NCBI GenBank assembly: GCA_937922085.1
Contig: CAKZVD010000052.1
Coordinates: 1 to 64,000, forward strand
Origin: an uncultured Tenacibaculum sp.
GTDB taxonomy: Bacteria > Bacteroidota > Bacteroidia > Flavobacteriales > Flavobacteriaceae
DNA length: 64,000 nt
Reading direction: 5' to 3'
Shown in pieces: positions 8,807 through 15,243 of the stretch. The translations under genes and the position numbers were made by a program. The notes beneath the pieces are model-generated. The model ran no database searches. It was given only the letters and a program-made list of their open reading frames with translations, and was not told the DNA's origin. Position 1 is the first letter of the stretch. The number at the start of each line of letters is the position of its first letter.

Positions 8807-9262
8807 ATGTTAATTTTATTAGACATAGATGGTGTAATGATTCCTGCTACTTCTTGGAAAGCTCCTCAAATAATGGATGATGGTTTTCCCGAATTTAGTA
8901 GTAGAGCTGTAAATTCATTGCAGAGGATTCTAAATGAGACAGAAGCTTCTATTGTTCTAACAACTTCTCATAAATTTAAATATAGTTTAAAGGAATGGAA
9001 AACTATTTTCATAACAAGAGGTATTTCTAATTTCTCTATTAAGAAAATCAATAATAGAAAAAATTACTTTGATAGAAAACAAGAGGTTTTAGATTGGATT
9101 AATAAAAAAGAGATTACTTCTGGTTACGTTATTATTGATGATGATAAATCACTAAATAGCTTACCTTTGAATATAAAAAGAAAATTTACCCAAACTAGTC
9201 CATTAGTAGGTTTAAATGAAGAAAGAGCCAACTTTGCAATTAGTATATTGAAAGATTTCTAA
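8807..9262 (+). CDS. HAD-family phosphatase of the RNA-repair-associated type (HAD_SAK-like)
   Basis: 151 residues. Motif I is LLDIDGVM (Asp6 nucleophile, Asp8), motif II is LTTSHKF (Thr near 52-53), and a late acidic motif VIIDDDKSLNSLP (Asp 111-113) would bind Mg2+. The protein is small, without a large cap, with the conserved start LLDIDGVMIP and the closing segment that resembles the 'HAD domain in Swiss Army Knife RNA repair proteins' group (PF18143). Such domains are predicted to process phosphate ends of nucleic acid in repair or defence; this is predicted, not shown. It follows the integrase by 111 bases with its own -7 box and precedes the ParB-like gene by 60 bases, so the two probably form the cargo unit of the element. 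Confidence 0.75.
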   Translation: MLILLDIDGVMIPATSWKAPQIMDDGFPEFSSRAVNSLQRILNETEASIVLTTSHKFKYSLKEWKTIFITRGISNFSIKKINNRKNYFDRKQEVLDWINKKEITSGYVIIDDDKSLNSLPLNIKRKFTQTSPLVGLNEERANFAISILKDF

Positions 9263-9322
9263 TACTTTTTTTTGTTTTCAACATTCGTTATTCGTATCAT
9301 TGTATATGAACAATTGTAGAAA

Positions 9323-9817
9323 ATGCTTAAAGAATTTACGGTAAAAGATGTTAAAAATGTATTTCAATCAGGAAAATTAGAATTAAAACCAACTCAAAAT
9401 AAATTATCCCTTCCCATTATAAATAGAATTTGTAAAAAAATGTTTTTAGGTTATGAAACAAAAGCTATTCATGTAGATGATAATTGTATCGTAAATGGCC
9501 ATCATAGATACATTAGTTCTAAATTAATTAATTCACATTTGAAATCAATTAATTGGAAAAAAGCAAACTCTACACAAATTCATATTTGGAGTAATTTAAT
9601 CATTGAATCTCAAGATTGGGATACTTCAAAAGATTCAACAGTTTGTAAAATTAAAGAACACATTAAAGACGATTTAGTTTTAAACCCTCAACCTAACTAT
9701 ACTTATATTTACGTTGAGAATTTCATTTTTAACAAAAAAATAAATTATAAATATTCTTTAAAGGTGTTTTTTCACAAATCAAGAGTGTATTGGCACAAAA
9801 TTAAAAAGAAATCTTAA
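9323..9817 (+). CDS. ParB/sulfiredoxin-fold-like protein
   Basis: 164 residues. Residues 48-68 read AIHVDDNCIVNGHHRYISSKL, which matches the hallmark of the ParB N-terminal/sulfiredoxin fold (a beta strand, then G-H-x-R with an aliphatic/aromatic helix; here GHHRY at 59-63). ParB-fold proteins bind nucleotides (CTP) or act as nucleases or phosphotransferases; which of these applies cannot be told. The N-terminal 45 residues (KDVKNVFQSGKLELKPTQNKLSLPIINRI) resemble the lead-in seen in phage-type ParB-like proteins. There is no HTH domain, so it is not a chromosome-partitioning ParB. It follows the HAD gene by 60 bases in the same direction and is probably co-transcribed. The fold call rests on one motif. 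Confidence 0.55.
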   Translation: MLKEFTVKDVKNVFQSGKLELKPTQNKLSLPIINRICKKMFLGYETKAIHVDDNCIVNGHHRYISSKLINSHLKSINWKKANSTQIHIWSNLIIESQDWDTSKDSTVCKIKEHIKDDLVLNPQPNYTYIYVENFIFNKKINYKYSLKVFFHKSRVYWHKIKKKS

Positions 9818-9902
9818 TTGATTTTTTTAAGAGACTATAAATTTCAACCTCTCTTCGATTTGCACAAACAGCAATGGAGATCTTGGGTTAACACCTTAAA
9901 AA

Positions 9903-9934
9903 TAAAAAACACCCTAAATTAGGGTGTTTTTCTT
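9903..9934 (+). terminator. rho-independent terminator after the ParB-like gene
   Basis: AACACCCT and AGGGTGTT pair around a five-base loop, followed by TTTTTCTTT. It lies 86 bases past the stop at 9817. Confidence 0.8.
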
Positions 9935-9992
9935 TAATTTTTTACTTTGTAGGTACATTTTAAGATTCCCTTATTTTACGGGGAAAATGGAC

Positions 9993-10052
9993 TACAAATC
10001 TGGGTAAAAGTTCTACTTATTATAGATAAGAAACCCTTCGCCCAGATTTGTA
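9993..10052. repeat. 60-base imperfect palindrome
   Basis: TACAAATCTGGG (9993-10004) is the exact reverse complement of CCCAGATTTGTA (10041-10052). The 36 bases between contain a second pair, CTTAT and ATAAG. There is no T run on either side, so it is not a normal terminator. It sits between convergent genes in the element. Confidence 0.75.
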
Positions 10053-10092
10053 TGCTAATTTTATATAGACGTTGAAGAATAAAACTTAGACG

Positions 10093-10713
10093 TTATTTAA
10101 GGATTCCACAAGCTTTAACAGCTTCAACCCTTACGACTCTAACCTTATTGTTTATCTCTTCTCCTAATCCACAATTAACCCCTGTGAATTTAGCTATTTT
10201 TCTTTTTCTTGTAGCTTCATCTTCTAGCTTTGGATAGTAAGTGTAACTATCACTACAATACGTACTATAATCATTCTTATCGCTCCTCTTAGACTCTAAC
10301 AAATAACCTTTCAATTCTATGTTATCTATATTCTTACCATTAGTGTAGAGCTTAAATAACGTTGTTATTTCATAAGAACTTACAACTATATCAAACTTAT
10401 CATAACGATACTCGTAATGTATCTTATTAGACCTATAGACCTTGTTTTTAGCTATTGTTTTCTTTTTAACCTTTAAGTTGTATCTAATACCATTTTCATC
10501 TGTTACAGACGAGTTATCTAAGAAAAAACGTAGTTTCTCTAACTTCTCTTTTTCTTTCTTCTTCTCTTCTAATTCTTTATTAATTAAAGGCTTCTTTGAA
10601 GTTGTAACAACTAGGCTATCTTTAGAGAGGTCATTATTTTTATCTTCTTTCTGCTTGTTAGTTTCACAAGAAGTTAATAATATAACTACAGCTATTGCAA
10701 AATATTTTTTCAT
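10093..10713 (-). CDS. lipoprotein of unknown function (element cargo)
   Basis: 206 residues. MKKYFAIAVVILLTSCE is a lipoprotein signal with the lipobox Cys at 16. A Lys/Glu/Asp-rich spacer with coiled-coil character (NKELEEKKKEKEKLEKLRFFLD) follows, then a domain with many Tyr (KIHYEYRYDKFDIVVSSYEI, STYCSDSYTYYPKLEDEATRKRK) and three further Cys (in TYCSD, VNCGLG and KACGIL). I do not recognise the family. It is transcribed against the HAD/ParB-like unit and diverges from the XRE regulator, so the regulator may control it. In mobile elements such small lipoproteins can serve as surface exclusion or phage-blocking proteins, but nothing here shows that. Confidence 0.7.
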   Translation of the reverse strand: MKKYFAIAVVILLTSCETNKQKEDKNNDLSKDSLVVTTSKKPLINKELEEKKKEKEKLEKLRFFLDNSSVTDENGIRYNLKVKKKTIAKNKVYRSNKIHYEYRYDKFDIVVSSYEITTLFKLYTNGKNIDNIELKGYLLESKRSDKNDYSTYCSDSYTYYPKLEDEATRKRKIAKFTGVNCGLGEEINNKVRVVRVEAVKACGILK

Positions 10714-10736
10714 TAGATTTTATTTAATAATTTATT

Positions 10737-10744
10737 CAAAGATA
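10737..10744 (-). promoter_or_regulatory. -7 promoter box of the element lipoprotein
   Basis: The minus strand reads TATCTTTG (TAnnTTTG), 23 bases before the ATG at 10713, within the 89-base region between the divergent lipoprotein and XRE genes. Confidence 0.6.
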
Positions 10745-10802
10745 TAAAAACGTAGTTATTTAAGGTTACAAAATATCATTTATCATATTGGATTTTTACC
10801 GT

Positions 10803-11054
10803 ATGATAGAATTATCAGAAGAAAAACTACAAGAATTAAAGATCGAAATACCTATTAAAATAGGTTTAAGAGTAAGAGAAATAAGAAAGCAGAAAAAACT
10901 TACACAAACCGAATTAGCCGAGTTAGTTGGAAAGGATAGGCAATACCTATATAAGATAGAGAAAGCGGTTGTAACACCTAATATAGTTACGATTTCCGCA
11001 TTAGCAATCGCTATGGAAATAGAGCTTAAAGAATTTTTTAATATTAAAATTTAA
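10803..11054 (+). CDS. XRE-family helix-turn-helix regulator
   Basis: 83 residues, almost entirely one Cro/C1-type HTH: RVREIRKQKKLTQTELAELVG then KDRQYLYKIEKAVVTPNIVTISALAIAMEIELKEFF. This is the single-domain DNA-binding form typical of element-borne regulators. The ATG at 10803 is chosen over the in-frame TTG at 10788, since the HTH begins well after either and ATG is the stronger start. It is divergent from the lipoprotein gene, and the shared 89-base gap is the probable operator region. It could regulate the lipoprotein, the integrase or the small gene downstream; no binding site is evident. Confidence 0.85.
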   Translation: MIELSEEKLQELKIEIPIKIGLRVREIRKQKKLTQTELAELVGKDRQYLYKIEKAVVTPNIVTISALAIAMEIELKEFFNIKI

Positions 11055-11090
11055 AGGTCTTTTTAATTAGGTGAAATCCTTATAGGTAAT

Positions 11091-11127
11091 AAAAAGCCTC
11101 TCATCCTGTTATGATTTATGATGAGAG
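11091..11127 (-). terminator. terminator on the minus strand, after the 41-codon gene
   Basis: CTCTCATC (11098-11105) pairs with GATGAGAG (11120-11127). On the minus strand the stem is followed by GCTTTTTATT, which gives the U run; on the plus strand no T run follows. It therefore serves a minus-strand transcript, which supports the small gene at 11152-11277. Confidence 0.7.
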
Positions 11128-11151
11128 ACTTAATCTGTAGTTTATTAAATT

Positions 11152-11277
11152 TTACATTAACAAACTAACCAATAATCGTATAAAGTTTATTAAGCCTGAA
11201 TTTTTATTTAAAATTTTGGAAAATTTAGAAAGTTTCAGTCGTAACTTTTTTATTTGATTAGTTAATTGTTTTTTCAT
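11152..11277 (-). CDS. candidate small basic peptide (41 aa)
   Basis: A short open frame encoding MKKQLTNQIKKLRLKLSK followed by FSKILNKNSG and the hydrophobic end LINFIRLLVSLLM. It is very basic in its first half and hydrophobic at its end. Its reality is supported by position: a terminator on the same strand starts 24 bases after the stop, and the 5' side holds a row of palindromes that could be operators or leader hairpins. The composition would fit a membrane-active peptide (for instance a small toxin) or a small regulator, but AT-rich DNA makes Lys/Leu-rich open frames by chance, so the call is tentative. It lies between the XRE gene and attR within the element. Confidence 0.4.
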   Translation of the reverse strand: MKKQLTNQIKKLRLKLSKFSKILNKNSGLINFIRLLVSLLM

Positions 11278-11281
11278 AGAA

Positions 11282-11355
11282 TTAAGATTTAAAATCTAAA
11301 TCTTAATTTACTTCTATAAGTAAAAATGAAATATTTCACTTATCTCATTATGAGA
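11282..11355. repeat. cluster of four short palindromes
   Basis: In order: TTAAGATTT/AAATCTTAA (11282-11306), TTTACTT/AAGTAAA (11307-11324), TGAAATATTTCA (11327-11338) and TCTCA/TGAGA (11343-11355). They lie just upstream of the minus-strand 41-codon gene. Some palindromy is expected in AT-rich DNA, but four back to back suggests operators or a folded leader. Confidence 0.5.
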
Positions 11356-11423
11356 AACAATTTCTTTATTATATAAATAAGCCTTAAATTAAATAAAGAA
11401 TTGGTAATGTAAATTTATAAATT

Positions 11424-11451
11424 AAGCACCTACGTAATGTAGGTGTTTTTC
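11424..11451 (+). terminator. plus-strand terminator near the right end of the element
   Basis: CACCTAC (11427-11433) pairs with GTAGGTG (11439-11445), followed by TTTTT. No plus-strand gene ends close by; the nearest is the XRE gene 370 bases upstream. It may end an unannotated plus-strand RNA or the XRE transcript. Confidence 0.65.
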
Positions 11452-11522
11452 CTATTTTTAAAAATTAATTATTAACCAACATTAAAGTATAATCTGAAAA
11501 ATATTAAAGATTTAAGAAAAAT

Positions 11523-11539
11523 TGTGCAGATACTGTGCA
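11523..11539 (+). repeat. paired TGTGCA repeat at right end (candidate integrase arm site)
   Basis: TGTGCA GATAC TGTGCA, matching 7414-7430 at 16 of 17 positions and in the same orientation, 58 bases from attR. The pairing of both ends of one element argues for a recombinase or excisionase binding site. Confidence 0.55.
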
Positions 11540-11552
11540 AATGGTATAAAAT

Positions 11553-11589
11553 AAAAAATGCAATCAGTTATAAATCAACTAATTGCATT
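11553..11589 (-). terminator. terminator of tRNA-Leu supplied by the element
   Basis: On the minus strand AATGCAAT and ATTGCATT pair around a loop and are followed by TTTTTTATTTT, eight bases after the tRNA 3' end. The element thus provides a terminator for the reconstituted tRNA gene. Confidence 0.65.
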
Positions 11590-11597
11590 CTTGCTAA

Positions 11598-11677
11598 GTA
11601 CGGGCAGGGAGACTCGAACTCCCACACCTTGCGGCACTAGATCCTAAGTCTAGCGTGTCTACCAATTCCACCACGCC
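11598..11677. repeat. attR: 80-bp direct repeat, right end of the element
   Basis: Exact copy of 7237-7316. It covers the 3' side of tRNA-Leu through almost the whole gene, leaving only the first three tRNA bases outside. Confidence 0.92.
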
Positions 11678-11680
11678 CGC
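11599..11680 (-). tRNA. tRNA-Leu (anticodon TAG)
   Basis: The minus strand starts GCGGGCGTGGTGGAATTGG, has the anticodon stem CTAGA/TCTAG with loop CTTAGGA (anticodon TAG, reading CUA), a short variable arm typical of class II tRNA-Leu, the T arm GGGAG TTCGAGT CTCCC and the 3' strand TGCCCGT with discriminator A. The acceptor stem forms seven pairs with G-U at both ends. CCA is not encoded. A TATATTTG box at 11701-11708 lies 20 bases upstream. This is the intact copy; the gene is the integration target. Confidence 0.92.
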
Positions 11681-11700
11681 TAATACTAAAATTTGGTTTG

Positions 11701-11708
11701 CAAATATA
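11701..11708 (-). promoter_or_regulatory. -7 promoter box of tRNA-Leu
   Basis: The minus strand reads TATATTTG, a perfect TAnnTTTG, 20 bases upstream of the tRNA 5' end, on the chromosomal side of the element junction. Confidence 0.6.
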
Positions 11709-11857
11709 AAAAAACTATTCAAATCTCAAACTTAAAATATCATTTAATTTGTTCTTTTTCTTTTTTAATTAAAAATCAACACATTACAATTGTTTAAAAA
11801 TTACAATAAATATTATTAATCAAAATAATTTAACTTAGCGTAAATTTAAATTTTATC

Positions 11858-13243
11858 ATGCAAACTATTCAACAGTATATTTCTGAACATAAAGATCGTT
11901 TTATAAATGAATTAATAGACCTTTTAAAAATCCCTTCTATTAGTGCAGACACTGCTTATTCACAAGATGTTTTAAATACAGCTGATGCAGTTATGGACTC
12001 TTTAAAGAAAGCAGGATGTGATACTATTGAATTATGTGAAACACCTGGATATCCTATTGTTTATGGAGAAAAAATCATAGATAAAAACTTACCCACTGTA
12101 TTAGTTTATGGTCATTATGATGTTCAACCAGCTGATCCAATTGATTTATGGACCTCTCCTCCTTTTGAACCTGTTATCAAAAAAACAGACATTCATCCTG
12201 AAGGTGCTATTTTCGCACGTGGCGCTTGTGATGATAAAGGTCAAATGTATATGCATGTTAAAGCTCTAGAATACATGACTACTACTGGCAACTTACCTTG
12301 TAATGTTAAGTTTATGATTGAAGGAGAAGAAGAAGTCGGTTCAGAAAGCTTAGCTTGGTTTGTACCTAGAAATAAAAAAAAATTAGCTAATGATGTTATT
12401 TTAATTTCTGACACTGGAATGATTGCAAATGACATTCCTTCTATTACTACTGGTTTACGTGGTTTAAGTTATGTTGAAGTTGAAATTACGGGACCTAATA
12501 GAGATCTTCATTCTGGGTTATATGGTGGAGCTGTTGCTAACCCTATTAACATTCTTTCTAAAATGATTGCTTCTTTACATGATGAAAACAATCATATTAC
12601 AATACCTGGTTTTTATGATAAAGTAGAAGAGCTAAGTAAAGAAGAGAGAAATGAAATGGCTAAAGCTCCCTTTTCTATTTCAGCATATAAAGATGCATTA
12701 AACATTAATGATGTTTATGGTGAAAATGGATACACAACTAATGAGCGTAATTCTATTAGACCTACACTAGATGTGAATGGTATTTGGGGTGGATATACAG
12801 GTGAAGGTGCTAAAACAGTAATTGCTTCTAAAGCATATGCAAAAATATCAATGCGTTTAGTTCCTAATCAAAATTGGGAAGAGATAACTGAATTATTTAA
12901 AAATCATTTTGAAAATATTGCTCCAGATAGTGTTACTGTAAAGGTGACACCACATCATGGCGGACAAGGTTATGTTACTCCAACAAACAGCGTTGGTTAC
13001 CAAGCAGCCAGTAAAGCGTACAATGAAACGTTTGGTGTTTTACCTATTCCACAAAGAAGTGGCGGAAGTATTCCTATTGTTGCTTTATTTGAACAAGAAT
13101 TAAAAAGCAAAACTATATTAATGGGATTTGGTTTAAATTCTGACGCAATACACTCACCTGATGAACATTTTGGAATATGGAACTATTTAAAAGGTATAGA
13201 AACAATACCTTATTTTTATAAATATTTTACAGAACTACATTAA
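11858..13243 (+). CDS. M20-family dipeptidase
   Basis: 461 residues, full length for the M20 (ArgE/DapE/CPG2-like) dipeptidases. Metal-binding and catalytic motifs are visible: YGHYDVQPAD (His ligand and Asp), GACDDKGQM (bridging Asp), EGEEEVGS (catalytic Glu then Glu ligand), ISDTG (Asp ligand) and a C-terminal IHSPDEHF (His ligand); the dimerisation 'lid' lies between (GLRGLSYVEVEITGPNRDLHSG). Expected to hydrolyse dipeptides in the cytoplasm with two zinc ions; no signal peptide is present. The gene stands alone, with a terminator after it. Confidence 0.92.
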   Translation: MQTIQQYISEHKDRFINELIDLLKIPSISADTAYSQDVLNTADAVMDSLKKAGCDTIELCETPGYPIVYGEKIIDKNLPTVLVYGHYDVQPADPIDLWTSPPFEPVIKKTDIHPEGAIFARGACDDKGQMYMHVKALEYMTTTGNLPCNVKFMIEGEEEVGSESLAWFVPRNKKKLANDVILISDTGMIANDIPSITTGLRGLSYVEVEITGPNRDLHSGLYGGAVANPINILSKMIASLHDENNHITIPGFYDKVEELSKEERNEMAKAPFSISAYKDALNINDVYGENGYTTNERNSIRPTLDVNGIWGGYTGEGAKTVIASKAYAKISMRLVPNQNWEEITELFKNHFENIAPDSVTVKVTPHHGGQGYVTPTNSVGYQAASKAYNETFGVLPIPQRSGGSIPIVALFEQELKSKTILMGFGLNSDAIHSPDEHFGIWNYLKGIETIPYFYKYFTELH

Positions 13244-13248
13244 AAAAC

Positions 13249-13290
13249 AACTAAAACTCTGATTAACAAAAGGGTTTTAGTTTTTTTTTA
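13249..13290 (+). terminator. terminator after the dipeptidase
   Basis: AACTAAAAC (13249-13257) pairs with GTTTTAGTT (13274-13282), followed by a long T run. The next promoter box begins immediately after. Confidence 0.7.
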
Positions 13291-13298
13291 TACATTTG
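13291..13298 (+). promoter_or_regulatory. -7 promoter box of the DUF3857 operon
   Basis: TACATTTG (TAnnTTTG), 18 bases before the ATG at 13317, placed right after the T run of the upstream terminator. Confidence 0.65.
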
Positions 13299-13316
13299 CC
13301 GCCAAAAAAGTTATAG

Positions 13317-15218
13317 ATGAAAAAGATCCTACCTATTTTGGCAGCAATTTTATTTTCTGTGAATATACAATCACAAGAAATTAACTTATCTTCTCTATTA
13401 ATTCCTAAAGAATTAACAAAACACGCAAATGCAGTAGTTAAAGAAAACTATACTGAAGTTACTATTGACGCTATCGATCTAATGTATGTAAAGAAAAAAA
13501 GAACGATAACAATACTTAATAAATTAGGAAATAAAGAAGTAGATACTTATGTTCACTATAATAATGATACCAAAGTAACTAAGTTATCTGCCAAAATATA
13601 TAACTCTTTAGGTGTAGAAATAAAAAAGTTCTCTAAAAGCAAATTTATAGATATTAGTGCTGTAGACGGTGGTACTCTTTATTCTGATTCAAGAGTAAAA
13701 TATATCGATTACACTCCAACTAGTTATCCATATACCGTAGTTTTTGAATGTGAATACAAAACATCTTCAACTGGTTTTATTCCTTCTTGGCACCCAATAA
13801 CTTCATTTCTTGTTTCTGTTCAAAAAAGTGAATTCAAAATAAATAATCCTAAAAACTTTGAAATAAGAACTAAAGAAATAAATTTTAAAGATTTCCCTAT
13901 AAAGAAGATCTCTGAAGAATCCATTCATTATTTAGCAGAAAATATACCTGCACTTAAACATGAAAGAAACACCTTGCTTTTTACAGATTTAATGCCTAAC
14001 CTATTAGTTGCTATGAATCATTTCACTTTGAAAAAAGTTTCAGGAAAAGCTACAGACTGGAAAGAATTTGGAACATGGATGTATTCAAAACTTTTTATAA
14101 ATAAAACAACTTTAGACGAAGAAACTATTAACAAAATTAAAAGCTTAACTGAAGGAATTGAACACGATATAGAAAAAGCCAAAATAGTATATAAATACGT
14201 ACAAAACAAAACAAGATACATTAGCGTACAAGTAGGAATAGGTGGTTGGGAACCAATATCTGCCGACGAAGTTGACAAATTAGGTTACGGAGATTGCAAA
14301 GGATTAACCAATTATACAAAAGCTCTTCTTGAAATTGCAGATGTAGAAGCTTACCACACTTTGGTGTATGCAAATAAAAATAGAGATATAGATAAAGACT
14401 TTACTTCTATACAAGGAAATCACATGATTTTAAACATCCCTAATAATGGTAAAGACATTTGGTTAGAATGCACTAGCCAAAATACTCCTTTTGGTTTCTT
14501 AGGTGATTTTACAGACGATAGAGATGTACTTGTAATTACTCCTGAAGGTGGTATTATTAAAAGAACTCCTGCTTATAAAAACGAAACAAATATACAAACT
14601 ACTAAAGCTACTATTTCTATTACTGAAGAAGGTAATGTTTCTGCAAACGTTGAAATTTTATCAAAAGGAATTCAGTATGATAATAAATTTCATATTGAAA
14701 CCAAATCTAAAGATGATTTAAAAAAACATTACAAATCTAATATTTGGGATTACAACAACAACCTTGAAGTTAATTCTATTAACATTATCAATGATAAAGA
14801 AAATATCTCTTTTAAAGAAGAATTAAATGTTACAATTAAAGATTATGCTACAAAGACAGACAATGAACTATTATTTAGATTAAACGTTTTTAATAAAAAT
14901 TCTTTTATACCTAAACGCTATCGAACAAGAAAACTTCCTCTTAAAATCGACAGAGGTTACAAAGATATAGACGAATATACATTTACCATCCCAACATCTT
15001 ATAAAATAACTCAATTGCCACAAAAAAAAGAATTGCAAACCAAATTTGGTCATTACACTATTGAATTGAAAAAAATAAATGAAAAATCTATTTTATATTC
15101 AAAATCAATTTTAATAAAAGAAGGAACTTATACCAAAGAAGATTACAAATTATACCGAAAATTCAGAAAAAGTATTGCTAAACAAGAAAGTTTGCGAATT
15201 GCTTTACAAAAGCAATAA
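13317..15218 (+). CDS. DUF3857/transglutaminase-like secreted protein, catalytic triad intact
   Basis: 633 residues. A signal peptide (MKKILPILAAILFSVNIQSQ) is followed by a DUF3857 beta domain, a transglutaminase-like core and a DUF3858-type C-terminal beta domain. The core has a complete Cys-His-Asp triad: GYGDCKGLTNYTKALL (Cys near 327), QGNHMILN (His near 369) and DIWLECTSQ (Asp near 380). Such proteins are widespread in Bacteroidota and are thought to act in the periplasm or at the cell surface as proteases or acyl-transferases; the substrate is unknown. First of three tandem paralogues (25 and 3 bases apart), so an operon. It is the only one with catalytic residues. Confidence 0.85.
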   Translation: MKKILPILAAILFSVNIQSQEINLSSLLIPKELTKHANAVVKENYTEVTIDAIDLMYVKKKRTITILNKLGNKEVDTYVHYNNDTKVTKLSAKIYNSLGVEIKKFSKSKFIDISAVDGGTLYSDSRVKYIDYTPTSYPYTVVFECEYKTSSTGFIPSWHPITSFLVSVQKSEFKINNPKNFEIRTKEINFKDFPIKKISEESIHYLAENIPALKHERNTLLFTDLMPNLLVAMNHFTLKKVSGKATDWKEFGTWMYSKLFINKTTLDEETINKIKSLTEGIEHDIEKAKIVYKYVQNKTRYISVQVGIGGWEPISADEVDKLGYGDCKGLTNYTKALLEIADVEAYHTLVYANKNRDIDKDFTSIQGNHMILNIPNNGKDIWLECTSQNTPFGFLGDFTDDRDVLVITPEGGIIKRTPAYKNETNIQTTKATISITEEGNVSANVEILSKGIQYDNKFHIETKSKDDLKKHYKSNIWDYNNNLEVNSINIINDKENISFKEELNVTIKDYATKTDNELLFRLNVFNKNSFIPKRYRTRKLPLKIDRGYKDIDEYTFTIPTSYKITQLPQKKELQTKFGHYTIELKKINEKSILYSKSILIKEGTYTKEDYKLYRKFRKSIAKQESLRIALQKQ

Positions 15219-15243
15219 CACCTACTAAAAAAAAGAAAAAATC

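Larger units (their letters stand above)
7237..11677. mobile_element. integrative element inserted in tRNA-Leu(UAG)
   Basis: Two perfect 80-bp copies of the 3' part of a tRNA-Leu gene lie at 7237-7316 and 11598-11677. Between them are a tyrosine recombinase next to the left copy, two matched recombinase-site-like repeats (7414-7430 and 11523-11539) and a small cargo: a HAD phosphatase, a ParB/Srx-like protein, a lipoprotein, an XRE regulator and a probable small peptide gene. Total size about 4.36 kb plus one att copy. No conjugation, capsid, replication or helicase gene is present, so it is a minimal mobilisable element or an island that depends on its integrase and perhaps a helper. The right copy keeps the intact tRNA 5' end and its promoter, so the element restores the gene on that side. 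Confidence 0.88.

Noticed and set aside
8628..8813. 61-codon frame after the integrase
   Set aside because: It overlaps the integrase end in another frame and is Lys/Asn/Ile-rich as expected from AT-rich noncoding DNA.
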